Shown in pieces: positions 8,338 to 16,960 of a stretch of 64,000 nt of DNA (position 1 is the first letter of the stretch; the number at the start of each line of letters is the position of its first letter). A program made the position numbers and the translations under genes. A model generated the notes under the pieces. That model was given only the letters and a program-made list of their open reading frames with translations, was not told the origin of the DNA and made no database searches. Source of the DNA: CAYRGQ01 sp964423925 (lineage in GTDB: Bacteria > Bacteroidota > Bacteroidia > Sphingobacteriales > Sphingobacteriaceae); contig CAYRGQ010000006.1 in the NCBI GenBank assembly GCA_964423925.1, positions 25,145 through 89,144 of the forward strand, given 5' to 3'.

Positions 8338-9072
8338 CTATCCGAAGACCCTAGCGCGAATAGCAGCCTCGGCTTCGGCCACCACTTCCTCGACGGGGCG
8401 CCCCGAAGGTTCAATCGGGGACAGTACTTCCCAAGACATAGCGATAAATGTATTGAGGGGAAACGCTCCGTATCGGACCATCTTCCACGAGTTGTTAATG
8501 GCTATGGGAACTACAAGCGTATCGGGTACTTTCTTGAGGATGGTAGCGATTCCGCCCACGTTAAACGCCTTCATCTGCCCAGTACGACCCCGCGTTCCTT
8601 CCGGAAAGATAAATGCCGACCAGCGCTTGCTCTGCATATTATTGGCGAGCTTCAGGATTTCGGCTATGGATTGCTTCGAGTCCTTACGATCGATATTGGC
8701 CCCTCCCCCGTGCTTGAGGTTAAACGAGATGCTTGGGATGCCTTTCGCCAGCTCTATCTTAGAAATGAACTTACCGTGGTGCCTGCGTAGATTGTAAATT
8801 AGCGGCGGAATGTCGTACATACTTTGGTGGTTAGATACGAACAAGATCGGCCGACCCACAGGAAGGGCCTGCTTGTTGGTGAAACGCACGGAATTCCCCA
8901 ACAGGTAATACGCCGAAATCAAGAGTGCATTGAGCAATTCTACGGAGCGCTTGTGGGCACCATACCCCCCCCAGCGGAGGCACATCCATTGAATGGGGTG
9001 AAACACGACCAATAACAACCCGAAATAGAGGTAGTGGATTGGCGACAGGATATACCCAAAAACCTTTCTCAT
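8338..9072 (-). CDS. plsC: 1-acyl-sn-glycerol-3-phosphate acyltransferase
   Basis: The enzyme adds the second fatty acid to lysophosphatidic acid in phospholipid synthesis at the inner membrane. Beginning at ATG 9072 (MRKVFGYILSP) it has 244 residues with one N-terminal hydrophobic stretch. Acyltransferase motif I is NHQSMYDIP (NHX4D), and motif III is FPEGTRGRTGQMKAF. The frame stays open to 9141, but a promoter element at 9103-9110 lies downstream of that point, so the shorter start is preferred. It follows coaBC on the same strand with an 87-base gap and probably has its own promoter. Confidence 0.93.
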   Translation of the reverse strand: MRKVFGYILSPIHYLYFGLLLVVFHPIQWMCLRWGGYGAHKRSVELLNALLISAYYLLGNSVRFTNKQALPVGRPILFVSNHQSMYDIPPLIYNLRRHHGKFISKIELAKGIPSISFNLKHGGGANIDRKDSKQSIAEILKLANNMQSKRWSAFIFPEGTRGRTGQMKAFNVGGIATILKKVPDTLVVPIAINNSWKMVRYGAFPLNTFIAMSWEVLSPIEPSGRPVEEVVAEAEAAIRARVFG

Positions 9073-9102
9073 GCAATCGGTAATTAACAATTGAATAGCG
9101 GC

Positions 9103-9110
9103 CAAAGATA
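9103..9110 (-). promoter_or_regulatory. -7 promoter element of plsC
   Basis: TATCTTTG on the minus strand matches TAnnTTTG and lies 30 bases before the plsC ATG at 9072. No good -33 element was seen. Confidence 0.4.
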
Positions 9111-9159
9111 AGATAAATGTCGCAGATGCGGTCGCACCCACAGTGGGTAGAAATGTACG

Positions 9160-10380
9160 TTAGGCTTTGCCCAACACAGTCAAAATATGTTGGCAGATAT
9201 CCGACGCCACCTCCTCCTTGGATTTCAACGGGTAGGGATAAACACGTGCGTGTCGGTCGATTATGGTAACCTTATTGGTATCGCCGGCAAAGCCTGCCCC
9301 CGCATCATTTAGGGAATTGAGCACGATCAAATCAAGATTTTTCTTCTTCAGCTTCGCGATGGCGTTGGCCTCCTCGTTTTCGGTTTCCAACGCAAACCCC
9401 ACTAGCAGTTGCTCAGGTTTCTTCCGGCTACCCAACTCGCGCAGGATATCCGTGGTCTTTTCCAACTCCAGCGTCAGGTTGTCGGAATCTTTCTTGATTT
9501 TCTGGTCGGCAACCGTTTTAGGCCTGTAATCTGCCACGGCAGCTCCCATTACGGTGATATCGGTTTCCTCGTAGACAGCCACGCAGGCGTCGAGCATCTC
9601 GCTGGCCGACCGTACGGCGACGGACTTCACCCCCACCGGTATCGGCAACGCTATCGGTCCATGGACTAGCGTCACGGCAGCCCCTAGTTTGGCAAGCTGC
9701 ATCGCTACGGCTACCCCCATTTTTCCGGACGAGTGATTACCGATATAGCGTACAGGATCAATGGCTTCGTGTGTAGGTCCCGCCGTTACCAGCGCACGTT
9801 TACCGGCCAACGATTGGCCTTGGCCTTCAAAATAGGAAGTAATCAGCTCAACAATTTCCTCGGGTTCTGCCAACCGTCCATCGCCATGCAGACCACTTGC
9901 CAACTCGCCCGCTCCTGGGGGAATGACGATATGGCCATAGTCGATTAGCGTGTCTATATTTTTCTTGGTAGCCGGATGGGCCCACATATCGAGGTCCATG
10001 GCCGGCGCAATGAAAACGGGACTCCTTGCCGATAGGTAAATGGCGGTGAGTAGATTATCGCTCAGCCCTTGCGCAAACTTGCCGATGGTGTTGGCGCTCG
10101 CCGGAGCAACAAGAATGAGGTCTGCCTCAATAGCGAGATGCACGTGACTGTTCCACAATCCGGTTTTGCCGTCGAAATATTCGATTAAAACGGGCTTGCC
10201 CGATAGGGTTGAGAGCGTGAGCGGCGATATAAAGTGCGTGGCGTCAGGGGTCATCACCACTTGCACGTCCACGCCGGCCTTGATTAACAGACGAACCAAA
10301 TATGCTGCCTTGTAGGCTGCGATACTGCCGCATACGCCCAGCAGCACTTTCTTACCGATGCTTGCCGTCGCTATCGCCAT
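9160..10380 (-). CDS. coaBC: Bifunctional phosphopantothenoylcysteine decarboxylase / phosphopantothenate-cysteine ligase
   Basis: The 406-residue protein makes 4'-phosphopantetheine for coenzyme A: the C-terminal CoaB half joins cysteine to phosphopantothenate using CTP, and the N-terminal flavin-binding CoaC half decarboxylates it. CoaC covers about residues 8-185 (LLGVCGSIAAYKAAYLVR, NSHVHLAIEADL with the active-site His). CoaB covers about 195-400 (LVTAGPTHEAIDPVRYIGNHSSGKMG). The motif that is PXMNXXMW in the E. coli protein is PAMDLDMW here, and the Cys 33 residues further on is Ser (ELASGL). Identity is firm. Third gene of the bamD-rpoZ-coaBC operon. Confidence 0.96.
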   Translation of the reverse strand: MAIATASIGKKVLLGVCGSIAAYKAAYLVRLLIKAGVDVQVVMTPDATHFISPLTLSTLSGKPVLIEYFDGKTGLWNSHVHLAIEADLILVAPASANTIGKFAQGLSDNLLTAIYLSARSPVFIAPAMDLDMWAHPATKKNIDTLIDYGHIVIPPGAGELASGLHGDGRLAEPEEIVELITSYFEGQGQSLAGKRALVTAGPTHEAIDPVRYIGNHSSGKMGVAVAMQLAKLGAAVTLVHGPIALPIPVGVKSVAVRSASEMLDACVAVYEETDITVMGAAVADYRPKTVADQKIKKDSDNLTLELEKTTDILRELGSRKKPEQLLVGFALETENEEANAIAKLKKKNLDLIVLNSLNDAGAGFAGDTNKVTIIDRHARVYPYPLKSKEEVASDICQHILTVLGKA

Positions 10381-10392
10381 GGCCGCTCCCGA

Positions 10393-10737
10393 CTATTCTT
10401 CCTCGTTAGCGGGGTTACGAAAGTAAACCTTGCCGCTCAAGAACTCGTCAATCGCCACCAGGGTTGGCTTAGGCATGCGCTCGTAGTGCTTTGAAATCTC
10501 GATTTGTTCCCGATTTTCAAACACCTCTTCGAGGTTGTCATTCGTCGTGGCGAACTCGGCGAGCTTCGCGTTCAATTCCTCCTTAACATCTATGGCGATC
10601 TGATTAGCGCGTTTGCTAATGATGACGATCGACTCATAGAGGTTATCCGTTTGGCGATCCAAATCGCGAAGGTCACGCGTTACGGTGGTGTTAGGAACTA
10701 CAGCAGGTGTATTATTTGTTGATGTACTCATATTCAT
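10393..10737 (-). CDS. rpoZ: RNA polymerase omega subunit, Bacteroidota type
   Basis: The 114-residue product carries the Rpb6/omega core: DRQTDNLYESIVIISKRANQIA corresponds to the region that latches onto the beta-prime subunit. It lacks the short E. coli-like form and has the longer acidic C terminus common in Bacteroidota. It lies 6 bases after bamD and 12 bases before coaBC, a gene order conserved in this phylum. The start could be the ATG at 10737 or the second one at 10731. Confidence 0.9.
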   Translation of the reverse strand: MNMSTSTNNTPAVVPNTTVTRDLRDLDRQTDNLYESIVIISKRANQIAIDVKEELNAKLAEFATTNDNLEEVFENREQIEISKHYERMPKPTLVAIDEFLSGKVYFRNPANEEE

Positions 10738-10743
10738 GTTGTT

Positions 10744-11661
10744 TTAAGGTTGCGCAACGGATGTCCCCGCTGATTCCGCAACCGGATTAGTCGAGTTTTG
10801 GTTTCGTTCGGCTACCGCCGCATTAATCTCTGCGATGCGCTTATTCGCTTGCGCAATGCCGTTCTCGGCCGCTTTTCGCAAGTCGTCCGCTTCTTTCATA
10901 AATCTGCTCTCTGGATATGAGGAGGCAAAACGGTTGTAAAACTCAATGGCTTCATTGAAGCGGTCTTCTTGGCGCTGCAAGGTACTGTTGGAAGCGTATA
11001 GGTATTGGGCTTTGATGCTCAAGAATTCCATTTCCTCGGCATACTTCGTGTCTGGAAATTCGATAAGCACGTTTTCAAAAGCGATTACCGCGGCCCGATA
11101 ATCATCTTGCAAGCCCATATCCAAGTAATACTTGGCATTGGTAAAAGCCTTGGTTTCCAGCTTATCGCGCAGGTCGCGAATCAACTCCGCCGCCTGCTCG
11201 GCCCGTTCCGTTCCCGGATACAGGTTGATGAACAGCTGCAATGCTTCGATAGCGCGGTACGTATACTCCTGATCAAGCGTGGCGCGGGGCGACTCCAGGT
11301 AGTAGCAATAGGCTGCCATATACCGACATTCTTCCGTGCGCGCACTATTGGGATAGGTATCGGTGAACATCCGGAAATAATGCCGTGCCGACGGATAATC
11401 GCGGAGGTGATAGCTTGTGTATGCAGTATAGTAGTAGAGGTCTTCGGCTTCGGCCGCACCCCGATACTGCTTCATCAGGTCGTCAAATAAGATTAGCGCT
11501 TTGCTGTACTTGCCGTTGTTATAAAGCTTCATCGCCTCCTGGTATTTCAGGGCAATGTTGTTGCTCGTCCGAAGCTTCTCAAACTTGCTCTTGCACCCCC
11601 CAAACACCAATGCCACTACTATAACGACGGCAAATGCCACTATACGCCTATTTAAAAACAT
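10744..11661 (-). CDS. bamD: Outer membrane assembly lipoprotein BamD
   Basis: The protein has 305 residues, with a lipoprotein signal (VFGGCKSKF, Cys at about residue 23) followed by five or so TPR-like helical hairpins, including YQEAMKLYNNGKYSKALILFDDLM and YPSARHYFRMFTDTYPNSARTEE. BamD is the essential helical lipoprotein that works with BamA to insert beta-barrel proteins in the outer membrane. The C-terminal region (from about residue 265) is low-complexity and Ala/Asn-rich. First gene of the operon; its promoter ends only four bases before the ATG, so the mRNA may be leaderless. Confidence 0.93.
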   Translation of the reverse strand: MFLNRRIVAFAVVIVVALVFGGCKSKFEKLRTSNNIALKYQEAMKLYNNGKYSKALILFDDLMKQYRGAAEAEDLYYYTAYTSYHLRDYPSARHYFRMFTDTYPNSARTEECRYMAAYCYYLESPRATLDQEYTYRAIEALQLFINLYPGTERAEQAAELIRDLRDKLETKAFTNAKYYLDMGLQDDYRAAVIAFENVLIEFPDTKYAEEMEFLSIKAQYLYASNSTLQRQEDRFNEAIEFYNRFASSYPESRFMKEADDLRKAAENGIAQANKRIAEINAAVAERNQNSTNPVAESAGTSVAQP

Positions 11662-11665
11662 TTTG

Positions 11666-11696
11666 CAAAGATAAGTGAATTTAAGTTACTTGCCAA
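11666..11696 (-). promoter_or_regulatory. Promoter of the bamD-rpoZ-coaBC operon
   Basis: On the minus strand TTG (11694-11696), a 20-base spacer, then TATCTTTG (11666-11673) fit the Bacteroidota -33/-7 promoter. Only four bases (caaa) separate the -7 element from the bamD ATG, so transcription should begin at or within a few bases of the start codon. Confidence 0.6.
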
Positions 11697-11868
11697 TTAA
11701 TATTTAGTGGCGCAAGATAGCATATACCCAGGCCTGAGGCAATGCCTAGATTGTGCTTTTAACATAGTTTAACATACCTAGGAGAGGCGCGGACTACAGC
11801 GATAACATTTTCGAAGATCTCGCCCAGAGTCCAATTATATTTTGTTTTTTTGCTCTGGCAACCAATCG

Positions 11869-14424
11869 ATGAACGACCGTATGAAACCGCTTTTCGCGAC
11901 CTTGCGCGTTTTTGCAACCCTGTGTTTATGGACACCTTTCGTAGCGCTGGCCCAACTGCTAGCTCCGGAGGAATTTCTGGGCTATACGCTAGGCGAGCGC
12001 TTCACGCCTTACCATCGCGTACACCAATACATGGAACACGTGGCCACCAACAGCGAGCAGGTGCAGCTAGTAACCTACGGCGAGTCCTACGAAGGCCGTC
12101 CCTTGGTAGCCTTGTTCGTCTCATCGGCGGCCAATATCAAAAAGCTGGAAGCCATTCGAATGTCTAATATGCAGCGTACCGGCCTCGAAGCCGGCACACC
12201 AACTGAAGCGATCCCCATCATTTGGATGAGCTATAATGTGCACGGCAACGAGGCCGTAGCGTCGGAAACAGCGATGAAAACGCTTTGGGCACTCATCGAC
12301 CCACAGAACCGCGAGACAAAAGCATATCTGGAAAACACCGTCGTCGTAATCGACCCCTGCCTAAACCCCGACGGCCAGGAACGTTACGTCAATTGGTACA
12401 ACCAAAAGGCGCATTTGCGCCTGCAGCCGGATCCCCAATCCGTCGAACACATCGAACCTTGGCCGGGGGGACGTCCAAACCATTACCTGTATGACCTGAA
12501 CCGCGACTGGGCCTGGCAGGTGCAGCAGGAGTCGCGTCAGCGGGCGGCGCTCTACAATCGGTGGATGCCGCAGGTCCACGTGGACTTTCATGAGCAGGGC
12601 ATCAATGCGCCCTACTTCTTCGCGCCGGCCGCCGAACCGGTGCACGAGTTTGTATCGCCTTTCCAACGCGAGTTCCAGGAAATCGTTGGGCGCAATAACG
12701 CAAAGTATTTTGATGCCAACGCATGGATGTATTTTACACGCGAGGTCTTTGACCTATTCTACCCGAGCTACGGCGATACGTGGCCGACTTTCAATGGAGC
12801 CATCGGGATGACCTATGAACAAGCGGGATCGGGTCGCGCTGGTTTAGGAATTGAGACCGCACTAGGCGACACGCTCACCTTGACCGAGCGCATCCTGCAC
12901 CACCACACGGCCGGCTTGGCAACTATCGAGATGGTCGCCCAACACGGACAGCTGCTGATTAGCGAATTCACAGCCTATTTCGCCAACAACAGCAATAACC
13001 CGCCCGGCCGCTACCGGACGTATGTGATCAAGCCCGGAAATACGCCCGATCGCGTGTTGCGTTTGAAACAACTACTCGACCGCAACGGCATTCACTACGG
13101 ACGGGCCAAGCGCAGTGGCAATCTGACAGGATTAGACTACACCACGGGCTCCTCTGCCTCGTTTGCCGTAAACGAGGATGACTTAGTCGTCAGTGCTTAC
13201 CAACCCAAAGCCGTGCTGGTGCAAACCCTGTTTGAACCCAACCCTACACTGTCGGACACGATGACCTATGATATCACCAGTTGGGCACTTCCTTATGCGT
13301 ATGGCCTACAAACGTATGCGACGGAGAGCCGCCTGGCCGTGGATACGAGCCGCATAAGTAATCCTGTTCCTAATAACACTGTGGACGGGATCCCGCTCGC
13401 ATTTTTCGCACCGTGGAATTCCGTAACGCATGCGCGCTACCTCTCTTCCCTACTTAACGCTGGCATACGGGTGCGCATAGCGGAGAAGGCCTTTTCACAC
13501 GCCGGGAGAGAGTACGCAGCAGGCACCCTTATCGTGGCACGGAGCGGCAATGAGCGAAAAACCGACTTTCAGAAAACCGTGGTCGCACTGGCGAATGCCC
13601 ATGGCGTGACGTTACATGCCGCCTCAACGGGCTACATGGACTCCGGCAAGGACTTCGGATCTTCGGCAGTTAGGGCGATCATCCCGCCCAAGATAGCCGT
13701 GCTATCGGGCCAAAGCGTGTCGTCCCTGAGCCTCGGCGAAGTCTGGCATCACTTGGAGCAAGAGTTGGATTATCCACTTTCGATAATTGACGTCGCTTGG
13801 TTTGGTAGCGTCGACCTCTCGAAATATAATGTCCTTATCCTCCCGTCGGGCTCATATAGTAGCATCGGCACGGCAGGTTTTGAAAAGCTGGAGGCGTGGA
13901 TCAGCAACGGTGGCAAACTCATTGCGGTCGAATCGGCCGTCGATTTCCTCAGTACCAAGGACGGTTATGGCCTTTCGTCCTACCTAACGGACGAGGAGAA
14001 GAAGGCTGCTGAAAAACGTATTGCGGGACAGGCCGAACTGGAGCGACTGGCGCCCTACGAAGACCGCGGACGGCAGCGCATTGCGAACAGAGTGGCGGGC
14101 GCCGTATTCCAGGTTCGGCTGGATCACACCCACCCCTTGGGCTACGGCACCGCCGGCACCTATTTCACACTAAAAAATGGCGCCCGGCGATATGGCTACC
14201 TTAAGAACGGAATCAATGTGGGGGTTATTCCCAGCTTGCCCCATCACCGCGCTGGCTTTGTTGGTGCTAATGCTAAGCCCGCCCTGGCCGAGTCACTGGT
14301 TTTCGGTGTACAGCCAAAAGGACGGGGCCAAGTGGTTTACTTGGTAGACAACCCGCTATTTCGGGGTTTTTGGGAACACGGTAAACTGATTATGGACAAC
14401 GCGATCTTTATGGTAGGGCAATAA
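11869..14424 (+). CDS. Secreted M14-family zinc carboxypeptidase
   Basis: The product is about 851 residues with a signal peptide (LRVFATLCLWTPFVALA), so it is periplasmic or exported. The M14 domain lies in the first 390 residues. MSYNVHGNEAVASE has the zinc-binding HxxE pair, PQVHVDFHEQG the third zinc His, and GIETALGDTLT the catalytic Glu. The C-terminal half (about 500-850) is a long extension with a glutamine amidotransferase-like flavodoxin fold (KIAVLSGQSVSS, NVLILPSGSY), typical of large Bacteroidota M14 peptidases. Starts at 11842 and 11869 are both in frame; the upper one falls in a promoter-like TATATTTTG (11836-11844), so I use 11869; ATG 11881 is also possible. Confidence 0.9.
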   Translation: MNDRMKPLFATLRVFATLCLWTPFVALAQLLAPEEFLGYTLGERFTPYHRVHQYMEHVATNSEQVQLVTYGESYEGRPLVALFVSSAANIKKLEAIRMSNMQRTGLEAGTPTEAIPIIWMSYNVHGNEAVASETAMKTLWALIDPQNRETKAYLENTVVVIDPCLNPDGQERYVNWYNQKAHLRLQPDPQSVEHIEPWPGGRPNHYLYDLNRDWAWQVQQESRQRAALYNRWMPQVHVDFHEQGINAPYFFAPAAEPVHEFVSPFQREFQEIVGRNNAKYFDANAWMYFTREVFDLFYPSYGDTWPTFNGAIGMTYEQAGSGRAGLGIETALGDTLTLTERILHHHTAGLATIEMVAQHGQLLISEFTAYFANNSNNPPGRYRTYVIKPGNTPDRVLRLKQLLDRNGIHYGRAKRSGNLTGLDYTTGSSASFAVNEDDLVVSAYQPKAVLVQTLFEPNPTLSDTMTYDITSWALPYAYGLQTYATESRLAVDTSRISNPVPNNTVDGIPLAFFAPWNSVTHARYLSSLLNAGIRVRIAEKAFSHAGREYAAGTLIVARSGNERKTDFQKTVVALANAHGVTLHAASTGYMDSGKDFGSSAVRAIIPPKIAVLSGQSVSSLSLGEVWHHLEQELDYPLSIIDVAWFGSVDLSKYNVLILPSGSYSSIGTAGFEKLEAWISNGGKLIAVESAVDFLSTKDGYGLSSYLTDEEKKAAEKRIAGQAELERLAPYEDRGRQRIANRVAGAVFQVRLDHTHPLGYGTAGTYFTLKNGARRYGYLKNGINVGVIPSLPHHRAGFVGANAKPALAESLVFGVQPKGRGQVVYLVDNPLFRGFWEHGKLIMDNAIFMVGQ

Positions 14425-14470
14425 CGCCCTGCGCAACGGCTGCCAACCCCTCGCATACGGGTGCTCGGGG

Positions 14471-14499
14471 TTTGAAATAAAATAAAAATCGTATCTTTA
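14471..14499 (+). promoter_or_regulatory. Candidate promoter of the Nfu gene
   Basis: TTTG at 14471-14474 and TATCTTTA at 14492-14499 are 17 bases apart. The -7 element deviates from TAnnTTTG only in its last base. ATG 14521 follows after 21 bases. Confidence 0.4.
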
Positions 14500-14520
14500 C
14501 ATTTTGTAAATTACACTGTT

Positions 14521-14802
14521 ATGAGTTTACTGAATCGTGTGGAAGAGGCCTTGGACACCATTCGACCTTACTTAGAGGCGGATGGCGGGAATGTCAGTGT
14601 GACTGAGATAACGGCGGACAATGTCGTTAGATTAAAACTACTTGGGTCGTGCGCATCATGTGCGATGAGCATCATGACGTTTAAAGCAGGCCTTGAACAA
14701 GCCATTAAAAAGGCCGTTCCCGAGATTACCGCCATCGAAGCCATCAACCTGACCAATATGGATGACCCCAATGCTACCCTGCCTGCCGCACAAATACGCT
14801 AG
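14521..14802 (+). CDS. NifU C-terminal domain (Nfu) iron-sulfur carrier
   Basis: The 93-residue protein is a stand-alone Nfu domain: VEEALDTIRPYLEADGGNVSV followed by LLGSCASCAMSIMTFKAGLEQAIKKAVPEI. The CxxC pair (Cys 44 and 47) binds a bridging 4Fe-4S cluster that is handed to apoproteins. Length and motif are complete for the short NifU-like family. No other Fe-S assembly genes are adjacent. Confidence 0.93.
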   Translation: MSLLNRVEEALDTIRPYLEADGGNVSVTEITADNVVRLKLLGSCASCAMSIMTFKAGLEQAIKKAVPEITAIEAINLTNMDDPNATLPAAQIR

Positions 14803-14862
14803 CCACGAGCGGGGCGTCTATCGTTTTAACATTATTTAACTGGCGAATCCCTCCAAGATGAG

Positions 14863-14870
14863 TAGTTTTG
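14863..14870 (+). promoter_or_regulatory. -7 promoter element before the 219-residue secreted protein
   Basis: TAGTTTTG matches TAnnTTTG, 10 bases before ATG 14881. This predicts a very short leader. No clear -33 TTTG. Confidence 0.4.
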
Positions 14871-14880
14871 TAGGAGACAT

Positions 14881-15540
14881 ATGAGGACAGGTAACTACGT
14901 ATTTTTATTTTTTGCTCTTTTCCTATCGCTAACGGGGGTAGAAAGGTCACATGCGCAGGAGAAAAAGCTCGTGCAATTTAGTGGCATTATCTATAACATT
15001 GACTCAAATGTGGTCGTCCCCTACGTAACCGTCAAAAACCTTTCGCACAACGCCCGAACATTCAACGCCAACCACCAAGGTTACTTCTCGTTTGTCGCAC
15101 ACGAAGGCGACACCATCAGCTTCACTTCTGTGGGTTACCTTCCCCAGCAATTGGTCATTCCAAAAGTGGATGACGACCGTTATACGGCGCGCGTACACAT
15201 GAAGGCGGTCATTACCGAAATTCCCATGGTGACCCCATATCCATGGGCAAGTATTGACGAGTTTAACATCGCCTTCATGGCTTTGGAAATTGCTGACGAC
15301 GAATACGAACTGGCCAAGAAAAACACCACTGCTGAGTCCTTGGCGATTATGGCTAGAAATACGCCACGCAGCGCTGCGGAAATACAGAGCTACGACGCCA
15401 TGCAAAACCACATCGACCTGTCCAACAAGGCCGTCAATCAACGTGGTGCCAATCCATTACTGAGCCCCATGGCCTGGGGAGCCTTCATTAAACAGATTAC
15501 CGAAGGCAATAAAAGCCGGGCGAATCGCCCCAACTATTAA
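14881..15540 (+). CDS. Secreted protein with carboxypeptidase-regulatory-like domain
   Basis: The product has 219 residues with a signal peptide ending near AQEKKL. Residues 30-115 form a carboxypeptidase-regulatory-like beta-sandwich: FSGIIYNIDSNVVVPYVTV, NHQGYFSFVAHEGDTISFTSVGY. The rest is helical with TPYPWASIDEFN and PLLSPMAWGAFI, seen in small Bacteroidota envelope proteins of unknown role that resemble the N-terminal domain of TonB receptors without the barrel. It is a single gene with its own short-leader promoter. Function unknown. Confidence 0.8.
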   Translation: MRTGNYVFLFFALFLSLTGVERSHAQEKKLVQFSGIIYNIDSNVVVPYVTVKNLSHNARTFNANHQGYFSFVAHEGDTISFTSVGYLPQQLVIPKVDDDRYTARVHMKAVITEIPMVTPYPWASIDEFNIAFMALEIADDEYELAKKNTTAESLAIMARNTPRSAAEIQSYDAMQNHIDLSNKAVNQRGANPLLSPMAWGAFIKQITEGNKSRANRPNY

Positions 15541-15588
15541 CACGACCCTTCACGGAGGCCATACCCTTCAATCCGTCGGAACCGTCTA

Positions 15589-16755
15589 CTACAGGCTTGA
15601 CGATTTAGCGCGGCAGGTGGCAATCAAGTTGCCCACCGCACAGGCCGTACGTTCCAAATTGGCTTCGGTATTGGCAAAAGCTTCCGTAAGTGGTGCAGGC
15701 GCATTGCCGATGGCGAGCAAGATGTCAAAAGCCTCCTGCATCGACTCCTCGGGACGCAACGGCAACTTGCCGGCCAAACCGATTACGGGGATACCCCGTT
15801 CACGCGCACGACGGGCAACGCCCATGGGTCCCTTACCCTCCAATGTCTGGCTATCCAAACTACCTTCACCAGTGACCAGCCAATCGGCTTTGTCTAGCAA
15901 CGCATCAAACCCTGTCATATCGAGAAAAAAATCGATTCCCGCTACAAGCGTTGCGTTCGCCAACGCATACAATCCCGCCGCGGCACCCCCGGCCGTGCCA
16001 CTGTACGGCGACTCAGCCATCGAGCGGCCAGTAGCCGCGCGGGCGAGCCCGTCTAGCTTTCGTAAAAATTCTTCCAGCCTGCCTACTTGATCCTGGGTAG
16101 CTCCTTTCTGTGGCCCAAAAACCGCTGCGGCCCCCTTCGTTCCCAACAGAGGGTTATCGACGTCACATAATACGGTAATCCGACACGACGCAAGGCGAGG
16201 ATCCAGGTTGCCCAGATCGATGCGATGCAAGTTTGCCAGCGCCGCAGGATAACCAGGAAGCTCATTGTCCGAAGCGTCGTAAAAACGCGCACCTAGCGCC
16301 TGCAAGATGCCACAACCTCCGTCGACGGTAGCCGAGCCCCCCATGCCGATAACGACATGATCGACGCCGTCAGCCAGGGCATGGCGAATGAGCTGCCCCG
16401 TGCCATAGGAAGAGGTGCGCATCGGGTTCAACGCATCCGTGGCCAATAACCTACTGCCCGATGCGTTAGCCATCTCGATAACGGCGGTACGCCCGCCGTG
16501 CACTAGGCTGTAACCCGCAGCAATAGCCCGTCCTAACGGATTCTGCACGGTGTGCTCGACATAGCTACCCCCTAAAGCTTGGTGGAGGAGCCGACAGGTG
16601 CCGTCACCCCCATCTCCAATCGGGAAACAAGTCGTTTTGCACGGCAGTCGGCTCTGCGCAAAGCCGCGCGCTATCGCGCTCGCAGCCTTCGCTGCGTCTA
16701 AACTGTGCTTAAAGGCATTGGGTGCGATAAGAATATGTGTGTCGTTACTGTTCAT
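15589..16755 (-). CDS. Glycerate kinase
   Basis: The 388-residue protein belongs to the GarK/GlxK glycerate kinase family, which phosphorylates D-glycerate with ATP. Signatures are LIAPNAFKHSLDAAKAASAIARGF, FPIGDGGDGTCRLL, GMGGSATVDGGCGILQALGA, GLDSQ-type WLVTGEGSLDSQTLEGKGP and AGKLPL. I start it at ATG 16755; the frame is open to 16836 but a promoter element at 16803-16810 lies in that extension. Whether the product is 2- or 3-phosphoglycerate cannot be told. It is separated from the upstream M28 gene by a strong hairpin. Confidence 0.93.
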   Translation of the reverse strand: MNSNDTHILIAPNAFKHSLDAAKAASAIARGFAQSRLPCKTTCFPIGDGGDGTCRLLHQALGGSYVEHTVQNPLGRAIAAGYSLVHGGRTAVIEMANASGSRLLATDALNPMRTSSYGTGQLIRHALADGVDHVVIGMGGSATVDGGCGILQALGARFYDASDNELPGYPAALANLHRIDLGNLDPRLASCRITVLCDVDNPLLGTKGAAAVFGPQKGATQDQVGRLEEFLRKLDGLARAATGRSMAESPYSGTAGGAAAGLYALANATLVAGIDFFLDMTGFDALLDKADWLVTGEGSLDSQTLEGKGPMGVARRARERGIPVIGLAGKLPLRPEESMQEAFDILLAIGNAPAPLTEAFANTEANLERTACAVGNLIATCRAKSSSL

Positions 16756-16802
16756 GTTGGCAATACTTGTCCCTACCCGCGTTATAATTTCGTGAAGGCA
16801 TC

Positions 16803-16810
16803 CAAAAATA
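16803..16810 (-). promoter_or_regulatory. -7 promoter element of the glycerate kinase gene
   Basis: TATTTTTG on the minus strand matches TAnnTTTG 47 bases before ATG 16755, which supports the shorter start. Confidence 0.4.
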
Positions 16811-16872
16811 GGAATCATTCGGTTACAAACCGACACTGGCGCCGTACACTACGTCCCGGTAGCACGGCCCCA

Positions 16873-16925
16873 ACAAAAGCGGTGCCGACAGCTATGCAGC
16901 AATATGCTGCTTGCAATCGGCACCG
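16873..16925 (-). terminator. Composite hairpin terminator downstream of the M28 peptidase gene
   Basis: A 9-bp perfect outer stem (cggtgccga 16880-16888 with tcggcaccg 16917-16925) encloses a second small hairpin (gcagc/gctgc). On the minus strand it is followed by cttttgtt. It lies 35 bases beyond the stop of the M28 gene. Confidence 0.55.
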
Positions 16926-16960
16926 ATTCTTTATGCGATACGCCCCAGCGCTCGCGATCT

